A stretch of DNA of 64,000 nucleotides from Sapria himalayana. Its lineage: Eukaryota; Streptophyta; Magnoliopsida; Malpighiales; Rafflesiaceae. Position numbers and translations under genes: made by a program. This document shows, in pieces, positions 1 through 13,225 of the stretch; the stretch's first letter is position 1, and each line of letters starts with the position of its first letter. The DNA is taken from NCBI GenBank assembly GCA_029783825.1, contig JAREIK010017253.1, positions 1 to 64,000 of the forward strand, read 5' to 3'. Below the pieces are notes generated by a model. That model searched no databases and was not told the DNA's origin. It worked only from the letters and a program-made list of their open reading frames with translations.

Positions 1-108
1 TATATATCTATTTTTCTATCTATCTATCAATCTACCAATCAAGCTATTAGTCTATTTATCTGTCTGTCTATCTTTCTATCTTTTTGTCAATCAATCAATC
101 TATCTATA

Positions 109-144
<36 letters not shown>

Positions 145-715
145 AATCTATCAATTTATCTATTTATCATTCTATTTATCCATCTATCTATAAATATATG
201 TTTATTTTTCTTTCTATTAATCAATCAATCTGTCTTTTTGTCTATCTCTCTATTTGTATATTAGTCTATTTGTGTATAAGTTCTTGTCTATCAATCTATC
301 TATCAGTCTATCTATTTATTAGCTTTTATATCTCACTATTTAACTATCTATATATCTATTAGTCTATCAATCAATCTATCTCTATCCCCATCAATTTATC
401 TTTTTATTTGTCTATATGTCTATCTCTCAATCTATTTATATCTATCTATTTATTTGTCTATGTGTCTATTTATCTATGTTTCTATATGTCAATGTTTTTT
501 TAGTCTATCTATTAGTCTATCTGTCTATCTATCTATATATCTATCTGTCTATCTATATATCTACCTATCTGTTTAATTGTCTATCTACCTATATATCTAT
601 CTATCGATCTTTATATATTTTTTTATTTGTCTAACTTTTTATGTCTATTTGTTTATCTCTCTATATATCTATCTATCTAGTTATTGTCTATCTATCTATA
701 TGTCTATCAATCGAC

Positions 716-754
<39 letters not shown>

Positions 755-2570
755 TATTATTTATTTATATCTATCTATCTATTTATGTATTTATCTAAAT
801 GTCCATCTATCTATTTGTCAATCTTTGTATCTATATAATTGTGTATCTGTCTATTTGTCTATCTATTTAATGATATATTTGTCTATCTATCTGTCTACCT
901 ATTTGTCTATCTATATATGTGTCTACGTATCTATCTATCTATCTATCTATTAGTAAATCTATTTATCTGTCTATCTATCAATCAATCTATCTTTTTTTAT
1001 TTCCTTCTATCTATTAGTCTATCTATCTACTTATATATGTGTTTATCTAATTATCTGTCTATATATCATTATATCTATCAGTCTATCTATCTATCTATTT
1101 ATGTATCTGTCTTTCTATCTATTTGTCTATCTATTTATCTATCTATCTATATCTCTATTTAACAATCTAGCTATCTATTTATTTATTTATCTGATAATCA
1201 ATCAATCTATCTATATGTCTATCTATCTAACTCTCTATCTCACTATTTGTCTACAAGTCTTTCTATCCTTATATATATATATATATTTATATTTATATTT
1301 ATATATTTGTTTATATGCATATCTATCTATCGATCTATCTCCCTATCTATTCTATCAATCTATGTAATATAGAACTATTTATCTATCTGTCTATTTTTCT
1401 ATCTACAATCTGTCTCTATATCTATATTTCTTTATACTATCTATCTATATGTTTATCTATCTATCTATCTATGTGCCTATCTGTCAATCTATCTATCTAT
1501 TTGCCTATCTGTCAATCTATTCTATCTATATTTCTTTCTATCTATCGGTCAATCTGTCTTTTTATATCTGTCTATCTATTTGTCTATCTGTCTATCTATC
1601 AATCTATCTAATCTATCAGTCTATCACTCTATCAATCTATCTATGTATTTATCTATATTTCTATCTGTATATCTATCTATCAATCTTTATATCTATGTAA
1701 CTATCAGTTTATTTGTCCTATCTATCTTTATATTTATTTGTCTATCAATCTATCAATCTTTTATTTGTCTATCTATCTATATATCTCTCTATCTAACTAT
1801 TTTTTATCTTTCTATCTATTTGTCTATTTTTCTTTCTTATTATGATCTATCTAATATATCATTCTATTTGCCTATATGCTTATCTTCCTATCTGTATGTA
1901 TATATATATTATATAGTATCTATATCTATTTGTCTATCTATCTATTTGTTATATATCTATTTATCTATTTGTCTATCTCTCTATCTATTTATTTGTCTAT
2001 ATGTCTATTTATCTATATATCTATATGTCTATCTGTCTATCTATCAATTAGTCAACCTATTAATTTGTTTATTTAACTATCTATCTATTTTCCTAACTAT
2101 CTATTTGTCTATCTATCTATTGATCAATCTATTTCTTAATTTTTTCACTGTCAATCTATCTATCTATCAATAGGTCAATCCTATCATTTATCTATTAGTC
2201 TATTAGCTATAAGTCAATATTTATGTCCATCTATCTTTATGTCTATCTATCTATCTATTTATCTATTTGTCCTAAACTGTCTATTTATTTATCTTTTATC
2301 TATCTATCTCTCTATTTATTTATCTATCTAAAAGTATTTCTTTCAATCAGACTATATATCTCTCTATCAATCAATCAAACTATAAATCTATCAACCAAGC
2401 TATCTTATCTATCCATTTATTTGCCTTTCTACTGATCTATCTATTTGTCTACATGTGTGTGTGTGTGTCTATCATTCAATCTGACAACCTATCTATTTGT
2501 TTATTTGTATATCTATATATCTATATATATTCTATCTATCTATATGTTTATGTGTCATCTATGATACATA
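1..2570 (-). repeat. Degenerate GATA satellite, TATC sense on + strand
   Basis: Nearly continuous TCTA/TATC tetranucleotide repeat with frequent one-base variants (TTTATC, TGTC, AATC). It is broken by short TA runs (117-139 and 719-750) and a GT run near 2455-2468. All three frames stay open for long stretches because the repeat translates into Ser-Ile-Tyr-Leu-type peptides, so the open frames here have no coding meaning. The array runs off the left edge, so its true length is unknown. It ends at about 2570, where ordinary AT-rich sequence begins. Confidence 0.95.
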
Positions 2571-3460
2571 ACCTAAGTCTTTTAATGAATGCTGATGAAG
2601 TTTGTTAAAACTAATTTTAATAACTTAAGAAAACTCAATTATTGACTGGTAGGATTCCCCAAAATAAAAAATGAAATTGTTATTAATAACAAATTTTGAA
2701 TATATAAAGATTACTATTTGATTTTTTTTTTTGAAATTTATGTTATATGATATTATTGTGTGTGTGTGTGTGTGTGTGGTGCGCGTGTGTATAACAAGTG
2801 AAAATTGAAAAATGTTATTAATAACAAATTTTGAAGATATAAGACTACAATTATAATATTTTTAAAAATTTTATTTTAATATAATTTTTTTACCTGTTCT
2901 GATTCAAGATAACCTAATATAAACATCAATGTAAGAACAAAACAAAAATAAGGGAAAATCAAATTTAACTTATTTATTTTTTACCATTTTTCTTCTAATT
3001 TTTTGGGGGCTTTAATTATCAAGTAGGTATGTCATTTTGAATTTTTTTATGTTTTTAAAATATTCTTTATTCCATTAATAATTCACTTTAAAAACTTATG
3101 AATTTTTTTAATTTTTTTTGTTCTATTTTAAACTCTACTTCTCATTTCTAAAAATTAAAAAAAGAATTTTTTTGATATTTTCTAAAATCCAAATATAATT
3201 CATTCCCACTTTTTGACCACTTTATTGCTTCCTCAGTACTTCAGAAGAATTTTATCTTAAGTTGAAAAACAAATAATAAAATATTATTATTTAATATATT
3301 AATGTGAAAAATTATTATCACTTCAAATTTATTATTTTAATAGTATCCATTCAATTTTTTTTTTATTTTTAGTGTTTATACTTTAAATTATAAAAACATT
3401 CAAATCATTTAAATTCTAATTAAAAGAATATAAATTTTTATTTTAAAATTTGGAAATTAA
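2571..3460. other. AT-rich spacer with GT microsatellite and a 23-base direct repeat
   Basis: No coding signal seen. A GT tract lies at about 2757-2778. The segment starting TGTTATTAATAACAAATTTT at 2678 recurs at 2813, 135 bases downstream, on the other side of the GT run, so this is a small local duplication. The remainder is A/T homopolymer-rich. It lies between the satellite edge and the CACTA-1 gene and may include the lost or unrecognised left end of that element. Confidence 0.5.
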
Positions 3461-3730
3461 AATAATAGAAAGAGCTCGGGTTCCAGTCCCCCTTTTGATA
3501 AAAATTGTAAAATATTAAATCTCGTGCTATCTCCAGGTTTGGCAACCCTACTTGGAGATAGCAAGAGAGCCCTAGCTGCAGGTATTCCTTCACCACTCTT
3601 CCTATTGTAGCTCGTGTTGTGGTGCACTTCTTCCATTTTGTGTCTGTCGAGCTGCTTCATCTTCCATTTTGCTTCTAGTGGTGCTCTTTTCTTTTCCCTT
3701 CCTTACCACCTTTTCGCTGGTAACATGGTA
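3461..3730. other. GC-richer island with an 11-base inverted repeat; function unknown
   Basis: This stretch is clearly richer in G and C than its surroundings. It contains a perfect inverted repeat, TGCTATCTCCA at 3525-3535 and TGGAGATAGCA at 3553-3563, with a 17-base loop. A 67-codon minus-strand frame (3457-3660) has no recognisable domain and I do not call it a gene. Position upstream of the TNP2 gene makes a CACTA 5' non-coding region possible, but no CACTA-type terminus was found. Confidence 0.3.
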
Positions 3731-5479
3731 TATATTATTAACCAAATATAATTTTCAATTTTAGGGTGAAATATACATAGATCCTTTACTTGTATTCATT
3801 CCCAAACTTCCTTGATTGTAAGTATCATCTTCTTTCCTTCTTGGGTGTGTGGCAGGCATTTAGATAGTTATTGTATTTTTTATGCTTTGATTCTCAAGAA
3901 CATAAAATTGCAAAGTTAATGTATATTGTTATTGTTCTTGTGCTCCAAAAAATGTTTTTGAGTATTCAATAAGTAGTTGAAGAGGTGAATTTTAGTTGCT
4001 CTTTGCTTCTTCAAGAACCATTTGGTGGGATTGGCCATCCATCCAGGCATATGGTATGATGGGAATGTGAAAATAACAATGAACTAGTGAAAAACTCATA
4101 TTTCAAAAATTTCATTTTTGAAATAAAATTCTTTCATTTTTGAAATAAAAATAAACAATAAAATCCTTTCATTCTTGATCAAAATCAACTTAATTCCCTT
4201 CGACCTCAAATTGTTATCTTATTTCATTGTTTCGTAATATATATATATTTTTTACATATGTATATAAATTTTAGTATTTGGTTCTTATTTTTGATTTATA
4301 CACTCACGTATAAATTTTATAATATTTTTAACTCATTCTACTTTAACTTAATAATCCATAAAAGCAAATAAATTAGTGAAAAACTAGTATTTCAAAAAGT
4401 TTATTTTTATCTCATTAATTAAGGTACTAAAAATAAATATTTTCTAAATTATTTAAACTTATTACTAATATTGCATTTAGATATAAGTGCATTGCAAAAT
4501 ATATAAGTGTATACAAATAAAATAAATACATTAAATCATATAATATTTTTAAAAATTTAATAAATAAAAATATTACTTCCCAAACATATTTACTTATTTT
4601 TTGATATTCCTGATTATACTATATTTGAAATTACAAATTATATATTGATAGCTAACACATAAATAAAATATTATAGTTATGTTAAATTCTAATATTATTT
4701 GATAAGTATAATTTTTTTAGACATATTGACTCAAATAAGCAATTAAATTGTTATAGTTTGTTACAATAATTTATATATTTTATAGAATTTTTAGCCTTCT
4801 TCTTTCTAGGAATATTAAATAAGAATATGATGAAATTTAGCCTTCTTCTTTCAAATTTATGGATCTAAGATTAAAATCTTGTCTTATAGTTTGCATATTG
4901 CTCCATGCTTTTGCTAAATTGGTTGTATGTCTAGGAGTTTGTTGAATATTTCATGTCTCCTAAAGGTATATATTCTCTAGGGTTTCTAAATGAGATTTTG
5001 TTTGGATATTAGTCAAGTTTTTTTTAATTTGTTTTTCTATGTGGTTTTTTCTTTGAAACCCATGCTTTTATATTATGTTAGATACATTAATTATAGTTGT
5101 AAAGATATAACACCTTGAAAGCCTTATTGATAAGCCTATATATGAATTTTAGTGGCCTTTTGTATTTTTATGAACAACTTGGCTATTATTTGAATATTTT
5201 GCAGGTAGCTAGATTGACTCATCCCTAGATTGCCAATTATTGCTGAGGTTGCTGATAGGAAAGTACTATTAACACCAATTTGGTCTTTAAATACACTGTT
5301 TCTAGGTTTGATTTTTTTGTACTAGGGATGCTAATTTTTTTGTACTAAGAATGCTAAGGAATCTAATTTCCCTTGTTTGATTATTTATGACCCTAAAGTG
5401 AGATGATGCTCAATACTTACTTATTTTCATTGTATATTAATCAACACAGTAATTTAGGTTACATTTCATGGCATGTAAA
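3731..5479. other. AT-rich region upstream of CACTA-1 TNP2; no gene seen
   Basis: Homopolymer-rich AT sequence with scattered short repeats, for example the phrase TTAGCCTTCTTCTTTC at about 4791 and again at about 4837. It probably contains the 5' flank or leader introns of the CACTA-1 transposase gene, because the TNP2 homology starts at 5480, but no terminus, promoter element or exon could be recognised. Confidence 0.3.
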
Positions 5480-6311
5480 ATGAGTTCAAACAGAGAATGG
5501 ATGCATTTAAGGCTAACAAATGGTTGTCTAACAAATCCTTTATATCGAGAGTCGAAGAATTTGTTCAATTTACACTTAGTCTGCTAGAAGGTAGTGATGG
5601 TAATCACATTAGATGTCCATGTAAAAAGAAGAAGTGCCAGAACAAGAATTTTGTTGAGGTTAACGAGGCAAGGTTCCATCTTTATAAATATGGTTTTGTC
5701 CCTAATTATCGTGTGTGGTACTTGCATGGTGAGACCGAATCATCTATATATGGGGAGGAGGCATTATATAATGTGAATGCCACTAACCATCATGCAATAA
5801 CAAATATTATTGAATCATCGACATATTTGTTCAAATGGTTAATGATAGCAGCAAGTCCATAATTTAATGCTAATATTGTTGAGGAATCACCAAACCCAAC
5901 CGCACAAAATTTTTATGACAAGCTTTATGCTGCAAACCAAGAAGTATGACCTAATTGTCAAACACACTCATAGTTATCAGCCATTTCTCGAATGCTTCAC
6001 ATCAAGTCAGAGCATCGATTGTCTGAACGGTGCTACGATGCTGTGTCAGTTTATTAAGGAATTGTTGCCAGATGATAATGTTATAAATGATAGTTTCTAT
6101 GAAACCAAGAAGCTTATCAAGGGATTGGGTTGCCAATCTATAAAATTCATACTTGCCTGAATGGATGTATGCTTTATTGGGGAGATGACTCGGAATTAAC
6201 TCAATGCAAATATTGTGACCATGCTCACTATTGACCACCAAAGTATAATAGACAAAAGCTTGTGCCATATAAGAAAATGTATTACTTTCCACTAACACTA
6301 AGACTTCATAG

Positions 6312-6817
6312 TTATGTTGTATATGTAATTTTTTTTTGATAATCTATTTGTATAACCAAATATTTATGTTTCTATTTTAATATTTTCATGTAAGTGCGGG
6401 AAAAAAATATTAAAAGCCCGGGGATGCAACAGTAGCACATATCTTCTATTTTGGAGTAGAGCCTGACCCGTTTCATGATCCAACCCGCTCTGGTTAAATG
6501 AACCAAGCGATTTTTTTTATTATAAATTGTTAGTAATTTTAATTTTGGGTGGCTGTTTTTTGGACCTAGGGAACTATTCATCATCTCTCTCTCTTCTCTC
6601 CGCATGATTTATCGTGATGATTCTGTGCTGCATACTATAAGACTATATTTTGGATGGTTTAATCTGTAACGCATAAGCATTTTCTGGTGGATGTAACTAG
6701 TCGTACTGAGTGACTAACGAACCACATTATTTTCGGTGTGTATTTCACGTTTTTGATTCTGTCGTGATGGTTGCTGGATTGGATTTATATATATTGCTTG
6801 TTTTATGTTGTATATGT
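6312..6817 (-). mobile_element. Probable retroposed insertion inside CACTA-1 TNP2
   Basis: The 15-base word TTATGTTGTATATGT occurs at 6312-6326 and again at 6803-6817. The intervening roughly 476 bases are absent from the second TNP2 copy in this window, which runs uninterrupted from its equivalent YYFLLIPRLL to LYASND (about 25410-25470). A run of T follows the left repeat, so on the minus strand the insert would end in a poly(A)-like tail, as expected of a SINE or LINE fragment with target-site duplication. No reverse transcriptase or clear Pol III boxes were seen. A few extra bases beyond the right repeat before the TNP2 match resumes suggest further local change. Confidence 0.5.
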
Positions 6818-8267
6818 TGTTTATGTAGTTTTTGTATCTTAATATCACTATTGCGGAAGCACAATTGCCCAACAAGTTATATGCTTTAGAAGCTAATACT
6901 GAGAGTATGAGATTACACGATGATCATTTTGTAGAAAATGGTGTGATGCGTCATTATTCTGATTCTCCTGCATGGAAACATTTAATGCTATGCATCCCTC
7001 ATTTGCAACTGAAAGCCATAATGTCAAGATTAGGCCTACGTACTGATGGATTTCGGACCATTCGAGAAATATGAAAGTCATTATTCTTCATGACCTATTA
7101 TCCTTACTCCATATAATCTGCCCCCTAGAAATGTGTATGAAGGAACAATACATGTTTATAACAGTTATTGTCCTAGGCCTGAGAAATTAGAAGGACAAGT
7201 TAGATGTGTATTTACAACATTTTATTTTAGAGTTAGAAACATTGTGAGAAGTTGGAGCTGAAACTTATGACATATGTAGAAAGCAAAATTTTATGCTACG
7301 AATAGCTCTCTTATGGTCAATCAGTGACTTTTCCACTTACTCAATGTTGTTTGGTTGGAGTACATCTAGCAGACTAGCATGTCCATATTGTAAGGAAGAA
7401 TTAGATCCTTTACCTACAGAATGGAAGGAAACAAACATGGTTTTATAATCATCATAAGTTCCTTCCACTAGATCATCTATTTAGAAGAAATAAATATGCT
7501 TTTAGAAAGAATCAACGGTAATAGATCCACCTCCAAAAATTTGCTATGGTTTTGAGTTGCTAAGAGAAATTGATCATTTAGGCTTAAAAAAAGTTACTAT
7601 GATTGGGGCAAATGATGATAATGTTTCTTTTACTAAATTAACTAGATGAAATAATAAGTTAATTTTTTGGGATTTACCATATTGGAGCACAAATCTCATA
7701 CGTCATAATTTAGATGTGATGCATATAGAGAATAATGTGTTTGAAAATATCTTTAACATAGTGATGAATGTTGAGGGAAAACAAAAGACAATGCAAAGTA
7801 TTGATTAGACTTTATGGAAATATGTCGTCGACCAGAATTGCATGTTGTTGATGGCATGCTTCCAAAAGCTTGCTATAAGACAAAAATGGTCGAAATGAAA
7901 TGTGTATTTGAGTTTAGAATCTCAGATTTCTAGATGGATATGAGGAAACATAAATTTTTGAAATAAAAAGTCATGATTGTCATGTCTTTATGCAAATGTT
8001 GATACCAATTGTATTTCGAGAAATACGTCGATCAACCTTGTGGCCAGCATTAACAGAACTTAGCTTGTTTTTAAGGAGCATACATCAACTGTGCTTAAAA
8101 TAGAAGATATGTGAGATTAGAGTCAGAAATGTCAATTATTATTTGGAAACTAGAGCAGATATTCCCTCCTAGTTTTTTGATTCAATGGAGCATTTGCCAA
8201 CGCACATGGCATATTAAGTAAGGATAGCAGGACCTGTCCAATACTGATGGATGTATCCATTTGAAAG

Positions 8268-8357
8268 GTATGCAAATTTATGTTTTAAAACTACATTTAC
8301 TATCATCAATTCATTATATGATTTTGGTATTTATAAACTTATTGATTGGATTGCTAG
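8268..8357 (+). other. Conserved intron in CACTA-1 TNP2
   Basis: Splice donor GAAAG/GTATGC and acceptor TTGCTAG/GTATTT. Removing these 90 bases joins the codons for FER to YLWKLKQNARNKAKVEGS with the frame kept. The second TNP2 copy has an intron of 91 bases at the same codon (26883-26973). Confidence 0.8.
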
Positions 8358-9556
8358 GTATTTGTGGAAGTTAAAACAAAATGCAAGGAATAAGGCCAAA
8401 GTGGAAGGATCAATATGCAACAAATATTTAGTTGAAGAAGCTTCAGCTTTTTGTGAGCATTATTTCAATCCAGTAGCTCCATACAAGACATCGAAGGATG
8501 CCGCATAATGTTGAGGTCCCATATTGGAGAAGGAAATAATATCAATGGGAACTTGTCAATATCACCCATCTCAGTTGACCTTTTGGAAGACATATAATTA
8601 TGAATGCTAAGTGAACAAGAGATTAATATTTCACATCATTATGTCTTGCTGAACTGCATTGAAGTTAAACCTTATATTGAGTATGCATCTTAACTCAGCT
8701 ATTGCACTATGTTATAATTTTATAATTCAACTAATGAGTGTTCTATTAATAGAATATTCTTTACTGAATTATGAAAAATACGCCATAATTAATGATGCAA
8801 CTGTTGATGCTAGACTCGATGTTTTTTTTTCTAGTATGCTTCAAGACTTGCGTAAGTTCTTTATTGTTTTAGTTAGTTAATGGTAATATGTTTGTAACAC
8901 ACTCTTATTTACATACACGTGACATTGCTGAAAACATATATCTTAAAGCTCTAGCAGAAGGACTGCAAATAGTTAACTGTTATAAGGATATACTCTGAAT
9001 TGTTTTCATTTTCACAAACTTCAATGGCGAACCTTCTAGATTTCAAATAATAGTTGTGTGTGGCGTTAACGGTACTATTACACAATTGATGAAACTAACT
9101 ACTATAGTCAATTACAAGAAGTCATAAAATTAGAGTACCCAGGATGGCCCATTAAGAAGATTATTTATTAAGTATGAGTGGTTTGACATTACACCAAATG
9201 TTGGGATGAGGATCAATAAGCAATACAAAATTTGTTTTAGCAATGCAAGCACAACAAGTGTATTATTGCACATATGGTAAGCTTAAAACATGATACTAGG
9301 TCTTGGTGGGCTATTTGTAAAATCAAAGCTAAAGGAATGATTGAGATGCTTGCAGAGCCAGAAATTACCCCACAAGATCCATTTCAACAGGAAACAAATG
9401 ATGTTGAAGAATATAGTTTACCGGTAGAAAATGAAACTATTTTTCTTAATGATCCAATAGGTGAAATGTTAAATATCGATGTAACTGAAACACTTTTTTG
9501 AAGATGAAGAAGAAGAAGAATATGATAAGTTTTTGTCTATCTATGAGAACAAATAG

Positions 9557-9849
9557 CAAGAGTGAGATTTTATGAGATTTAGATAAAATCTCATGAAGCA
9601 AATATTTGTATCATGAGGTAAACACACACTTTTTCCTGATTAAAGATATATTGATAAATATGCTGATTCTATGAGAAAAATATCATGCTCAAAACCATCA
9701 TGATCAAATATAGTCAATGAGTGACTCTCTTTATCAACTAAAAGTCGATGCAGGGTTATAGATAAGAGACAAGAGTGATGAATCCAAATGCAATATATAT
9801 AATAATCACACTCTTCCTAAGCATGTTAAAGAATAAATCATTATTAAAT
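9557..9849 (-). other. Junction between CACTA-1 and copia-1; possible copia remnant
   Basis: Sequence between the stop of TNP2 and the first clearly recognisable copia codons. On the minus strand it continues directly from the copia integrase C-terminal region, so it is probably decayed copia reading towards reverse transcriptase. I cannot identify a conserved motif in it or place the insertion boundary exactly. Confidence 0.35.
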
Positions 9850-10377
9850 TAACATCTAAACTCATTAAAATTTTATTAGTCTATGGTAAAAAATATACTT
9901 TCTTTGGGAACTAAAGTATCCAAGAAAGACATAACTCAAGGCCTTGGATACTAGTTTCTCTCATCCTAGAGAACAATCAAAAAAAATAAGTAAAACAAAA
10001 AACTCCAGAAGACAACAATTTTGGAATACTCTTTCCAAGTAAAAATATGGGTAATCTCAATCAGTTGTCTATTCTTCCTTCAGCCACCTTATTTTGTTGA
10101 AGGTATGATATTACAAAAAAGTCTAGTATATAATCTGATGATCTATATAATAAATATTAAATTGATATGACATAAATTATAATATATTATTTTTTTTAAT
10201 TTTTTTAATTTTATCAAATTGAGTTTTTATTAATTTATAAAAAATTTTAACCAAAGAAACTTCTGATCTATCACGAAATAGATATATCCAAATATCTTGA
10301 ACAGTCAACAACAAATATGATCAGATACTTAAATCTCGATTTAATCATATTTCTATTAGGTTTTCATATGTTTAAGT
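9850..10377 (-). pseudogene. Ty1/copia integrase fragment (copia-1), truncated by hAT insertion
   Basis: Read on the minus strand from 10377 downwards, the copia integrase core appears in order: FKYLIIFVVDCSRY, then a segment with FYKLIKTQFD and SYQFNIYYIDH, then YLQQNKVAE (the usual TPQQNGVAE signature) near 10110-10070. It is followed by the domain that precedes reverse transcriptase, LVSKALSYVFLGYFSSQ, near 9960-9900. Several in-frame stops and frameshifts are present. The upstream half of the same polyprotein lies at 18.24-18.42 kb on the same strand, separated by the hAT element, so the two pieces are one element split by insertion. The family integrates retrotransposon cDNA into the genome; this copy is dead. 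Confidence 0.85.
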
Positions 10378-10389
10378 TAAAGATGTCAA

Positions 10390-10640
10390 TCGGGTCATGT
10401 CATATCTACATAGCATCGTAGGAGGTAGGCTCTATAGTTATTTGAGATGCAATATGCATCGAGCAAGGTGCATTGAGACAAAAGGCACACCGAGGCACGA
10501 GTCACACCCAGGCAAAACACACGAGATGCAAGGCAAACCAAGGCAAAGAGCATCGAGGCCCAAAACCCTTTTGGAGAATGGAGGCTCAAGGGGCAATAAA
10601 TGCGAATTTTTTTTGTGACATACTCTACATAAAAATACAT
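10390..10640. repeat. hAT left subterminal region with short GC-rich repeats
   Basis: GC-rich sequence just inside the left terminus, with many variants of a roughly 10-base word around AAGGCA or GAGGCAC (about 10468-10570). Overlapping open frames on both strands of 62 to 81 codons arise from this composition and show no domain, so I do not call them genes. In hAT elements such subterminal repeats are usual transposase-binding regions. Confidence 0.5.
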
Positions 10641-11079
10641 AAAACTTTTATATTTAACTAAAGAATTATTTATAATTTTTATCTATTAATAAAAAAAATC
10701 AAAAAAATAACATTAAACATAAAATATATATATTATTAGTACTTCTCAACATCACTATTAAGAATAATAAAATAAAATAATTGAATTTTAACAATCCAAT
10801 AAATAAAGCTAAAAAATTAAACTTCAAATATAGCATATCAATTAAAAAAAAATATCATTAATATTTTTTGTATAACAAAATTAAAAACTTAAAAAGATAT
10901 ACAAAATAAATACTTATAGATCTTGCTCAAACTCTAAATCCATAAAATCATCATGACTATCATTTGTTTCATCATCACTCTTGAACTCTTACTTGTCTTA
11001 ATCTTCATCTCCTAATAACTGGGTCATTTTTTCATCTTCATTAATCAAAATAAAAGTAAAAGTATATTTAAAACTTGAT

Positions 11080-12740
11080 GATATTAACTTTGATATTTAT
11101 ATTTTGCTTGAACTTGCTTTAATTTTTATATAAACCTTTAGCTCCTCTAGCTCTTGCAACAACACCACAAATTAAATCATTACTCTCAAATGCTAAATTA
11201 TCTTCTGTAATCTTCATCTTCTTTTTTTTCATCAATTATTTATTGTTATAATTTATATCTTCCAAAAAAATAAAATCAATAATATGATGCTTATTGAATC
11301 ATTTTAACAAGGCTCAATTGTACTTAATGTACATCAAATCATTCGAGCATTAATATTCCAACTTATTTCTCCTCTTGTTATAAATCTAAAAAAATCATGA
11401 TTATTAAATTATATATTATATTAAATAATATAATAAATATTAATTTTTCGTAATTATTTTAATAATTTACATTCTCAAGATATTTTAATTTATTTCACAA
11501 CCAGATACACTATATATTAGGTTGAGATGCCACAATACAAATTTTCACAAACGTTTAATATTAGATCCAAATATACTTCATTATTCAATTATAATTAATA
11601 TAAATAAATTATCAGCTAAATATTTCATATATTTTAATAAAAAAATATATTAATTTAAATACACTAAATAACTAAATTAAAAAACTAACCTGATAGTTAA
11701 GACTTTTTGTTCGTATGGAAAAATCATAATCAAAAAGGTATTGAGAATGCATGTAAAAGTCCAATTATGATATAATTGTATCTTATTCACCTCTCTATTT
11801 CATCAATCTCAACATACATTTACATACATCTTCAAAGATTTTTGAATCTAGATTTACTACTAATCCTTTTGTATCATAATAAAACTCTATGTACAAAAAT
11901 TTAGCTGAATAGAAGGCTGATGAAGCTAAATTCTCACTGCCTATTAATGATTTTCATGATTACCTTATACTTCTTTCACTCTCATTAAAACTTTTGATAA
12001 TTATTTTCTATCTTTTGCATGAAAACGTAAATGTAACTCATTGTATGCCTATTTTCACCAACCACCAAGCAAAGAATATGTACAAAGGGTTGACCCTTCA
12101 AACAAAATATTATAGTATTCTAAAAATGAGGCATAAAAATTATATTTTTTCTCTTTTCCTCTTTTGCCAATTTATAATTTCCTCAAGTTATTTTTTTATT
12201 TATTAATACGAGATATGAAGACCATTACAAACACATCTTTGTAAGCCTCAACAACTAATTTTGCTCAATAAATCATCTAAGCATATTAAGTAATCTCACT
12301 TTATTATAAATACAACCATATAAATATAACTCACTTTATTCTCTTCTTGATATATGATAGTTTTTCAATATCTATCAACAATAAGTCAAGACAATATGCA
12401 ATACATAGTATCCATTACAAATATTGTCTTTTTTATTTCAACAATCTACCTATATAAGTTAAAGTTAAACATTAATATAGAAATAATATATAATGTGTAA
12501 TAACCTAAATAAAATAATAAAAAAATCAAATTAAATTTTAAATATTTACTATCACATAATTTGAAGTATTATCTATTATAACTTGAATAATATTATCTTT
12601 GTTAACTTCTTTCACCCAACTATCAAATAATTCTAATAATTTATCTCTCATCTTGATCATAAAAAAATATCAATAGGTTTTATAAACATGGATACATTAT
12701 TTTTCTTTATAAATTCACCAACATTCTTTCTTTTCTATCA
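11080..12740 (-). pseudogene. hAT transposase with DUF659 and dimerisation domain, decayed
   Basis: On the minus strand, reading from 12740 down, recognisable blocks appear in family order. A DUF659 segment has KLLELFDSWVKEVNKDNIIQ and IIDNTSNYV (about 12720-12545). DIEKLSYIKKRIK follows near 12370-12310, and PFVHILCLVVGE with MSYIYVFM near 12115-12000. SAKFLYIEFYYDTKG lies near 11915-11870. The C-terminal hAT dimerisation domain is split by a probable intron: SVSGCEIN near 11515-11490, then NKRRNKLEY and SNDLMYIKYN near 11390-11315. An acidic tail region follows near 11215-11140. Frameshifts and stops occur throughout. The N-terminal BED zinc finger was not found; it would lie towards 18 kb and may have been lost when the internal repeats expanded. 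The family cuts and pastes the element; this copy is inactive. Confidence 0.85.
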
Positions 12741-12816
12741 GTTCATTCATTCGATATAATTAAATATTCATTTTACTTCCATTATGTAAAATGATTCTTC
12801 ATCAAATTCATTATAA

Positions 12817-13157
12817 GAATTAATTCTTTTTTTAGACTAGTAACTCTCACATCATAAAAATTAAATCTTTTTATCTCAAATAATATTGCCCATTTTCCTT
12901 TCAAGCTTTGGTTAAGAACTAATATAGTTGACTATATTAAATGAATTACAATTATATAACTATCTACAAAATAAAATATCAAATTCTTTGTATGAATTAA
13001 TTCTTTATTTAGACTAGTAACTCTCACATCATGAAAGTTAGATCTCTTATATTTCAAATCATATTACCTGATTATCTCAAGCATTGGTTAAGAACTAAAA
13101 TTTCACTGTATTAAATGAATTGTAACATCATATAATCATATACAAAATAAAATATTG
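12817..13157. repeat. Two-copy tandem duplication, 177-base period
   Basis: The block beginning GAATTAATTCTTT at 12817 repeats at 12994. Both copies contain TTTAGACTAGTAACTCTCAC, TTGGTTAAGAACTAA and TACAAAATAAAATAT in the same order, with scattered differences. It lies within the hAT element just upstream of the recognisable transposase domain. Confidence 0.8.
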
Positions 13158-13225
13158 GCTCTTTCCTTAACCTCTAACTTGTAAGTATTATTGAGAGTGA
13201 TGCATTGTGGGGCTAGTGCATATGG

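Larger units (their letters stand above)
5480..9556 (+). pseudogene. CACTA (En/Spm) TNP2-type transposase, decayed (CACTA-1)
   Basis: Relic of the large CACTA transposase. Homology starts at ATG 5480 (MSSNREWMH), then shifts frame within the first 20 codons to give the transposase-associated domain (about 5500-5780; CPCKKKKCQN, FHLYKYGFVPNY). A middle region (5880-6300) has CLNGCMLYWGDDSEL. The Transposase_21 core (about 6860-7980) has RHYSDSPAWKH, YNLPP, FGWSTSSRLACPYC and RHNLDVMHIEN. DUF4218-like sequence follows at 7980-8510 (FFDSMEHLPTHMAY, GPVQYRWMYPFER), then DUF4216-like sequence at about 9100-9340 (YEWFDITPNVG, WWAICKIKAKG). It ends in an acidic tail (FFEDEEEEEYD) with a stop at 9554-9556. 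The frame is broken by several frameshifts and in-frame stops, and a roughly 0.5 kb foreign segment interrupts it near 6.3-6.85 kb. A 90-base intron is preserved. The family acts in the nucleus, binding element ends and cutting out the element; this copy cannot encode a working protein. Confidence 0.93.

Noticed and set aside
6372..6605. Minus-strand frame of 77 codons within CACTA-1
   Set aside because: It lies inside the insertion at 6312-6817 and shows no reverse transcriptase or other domain.
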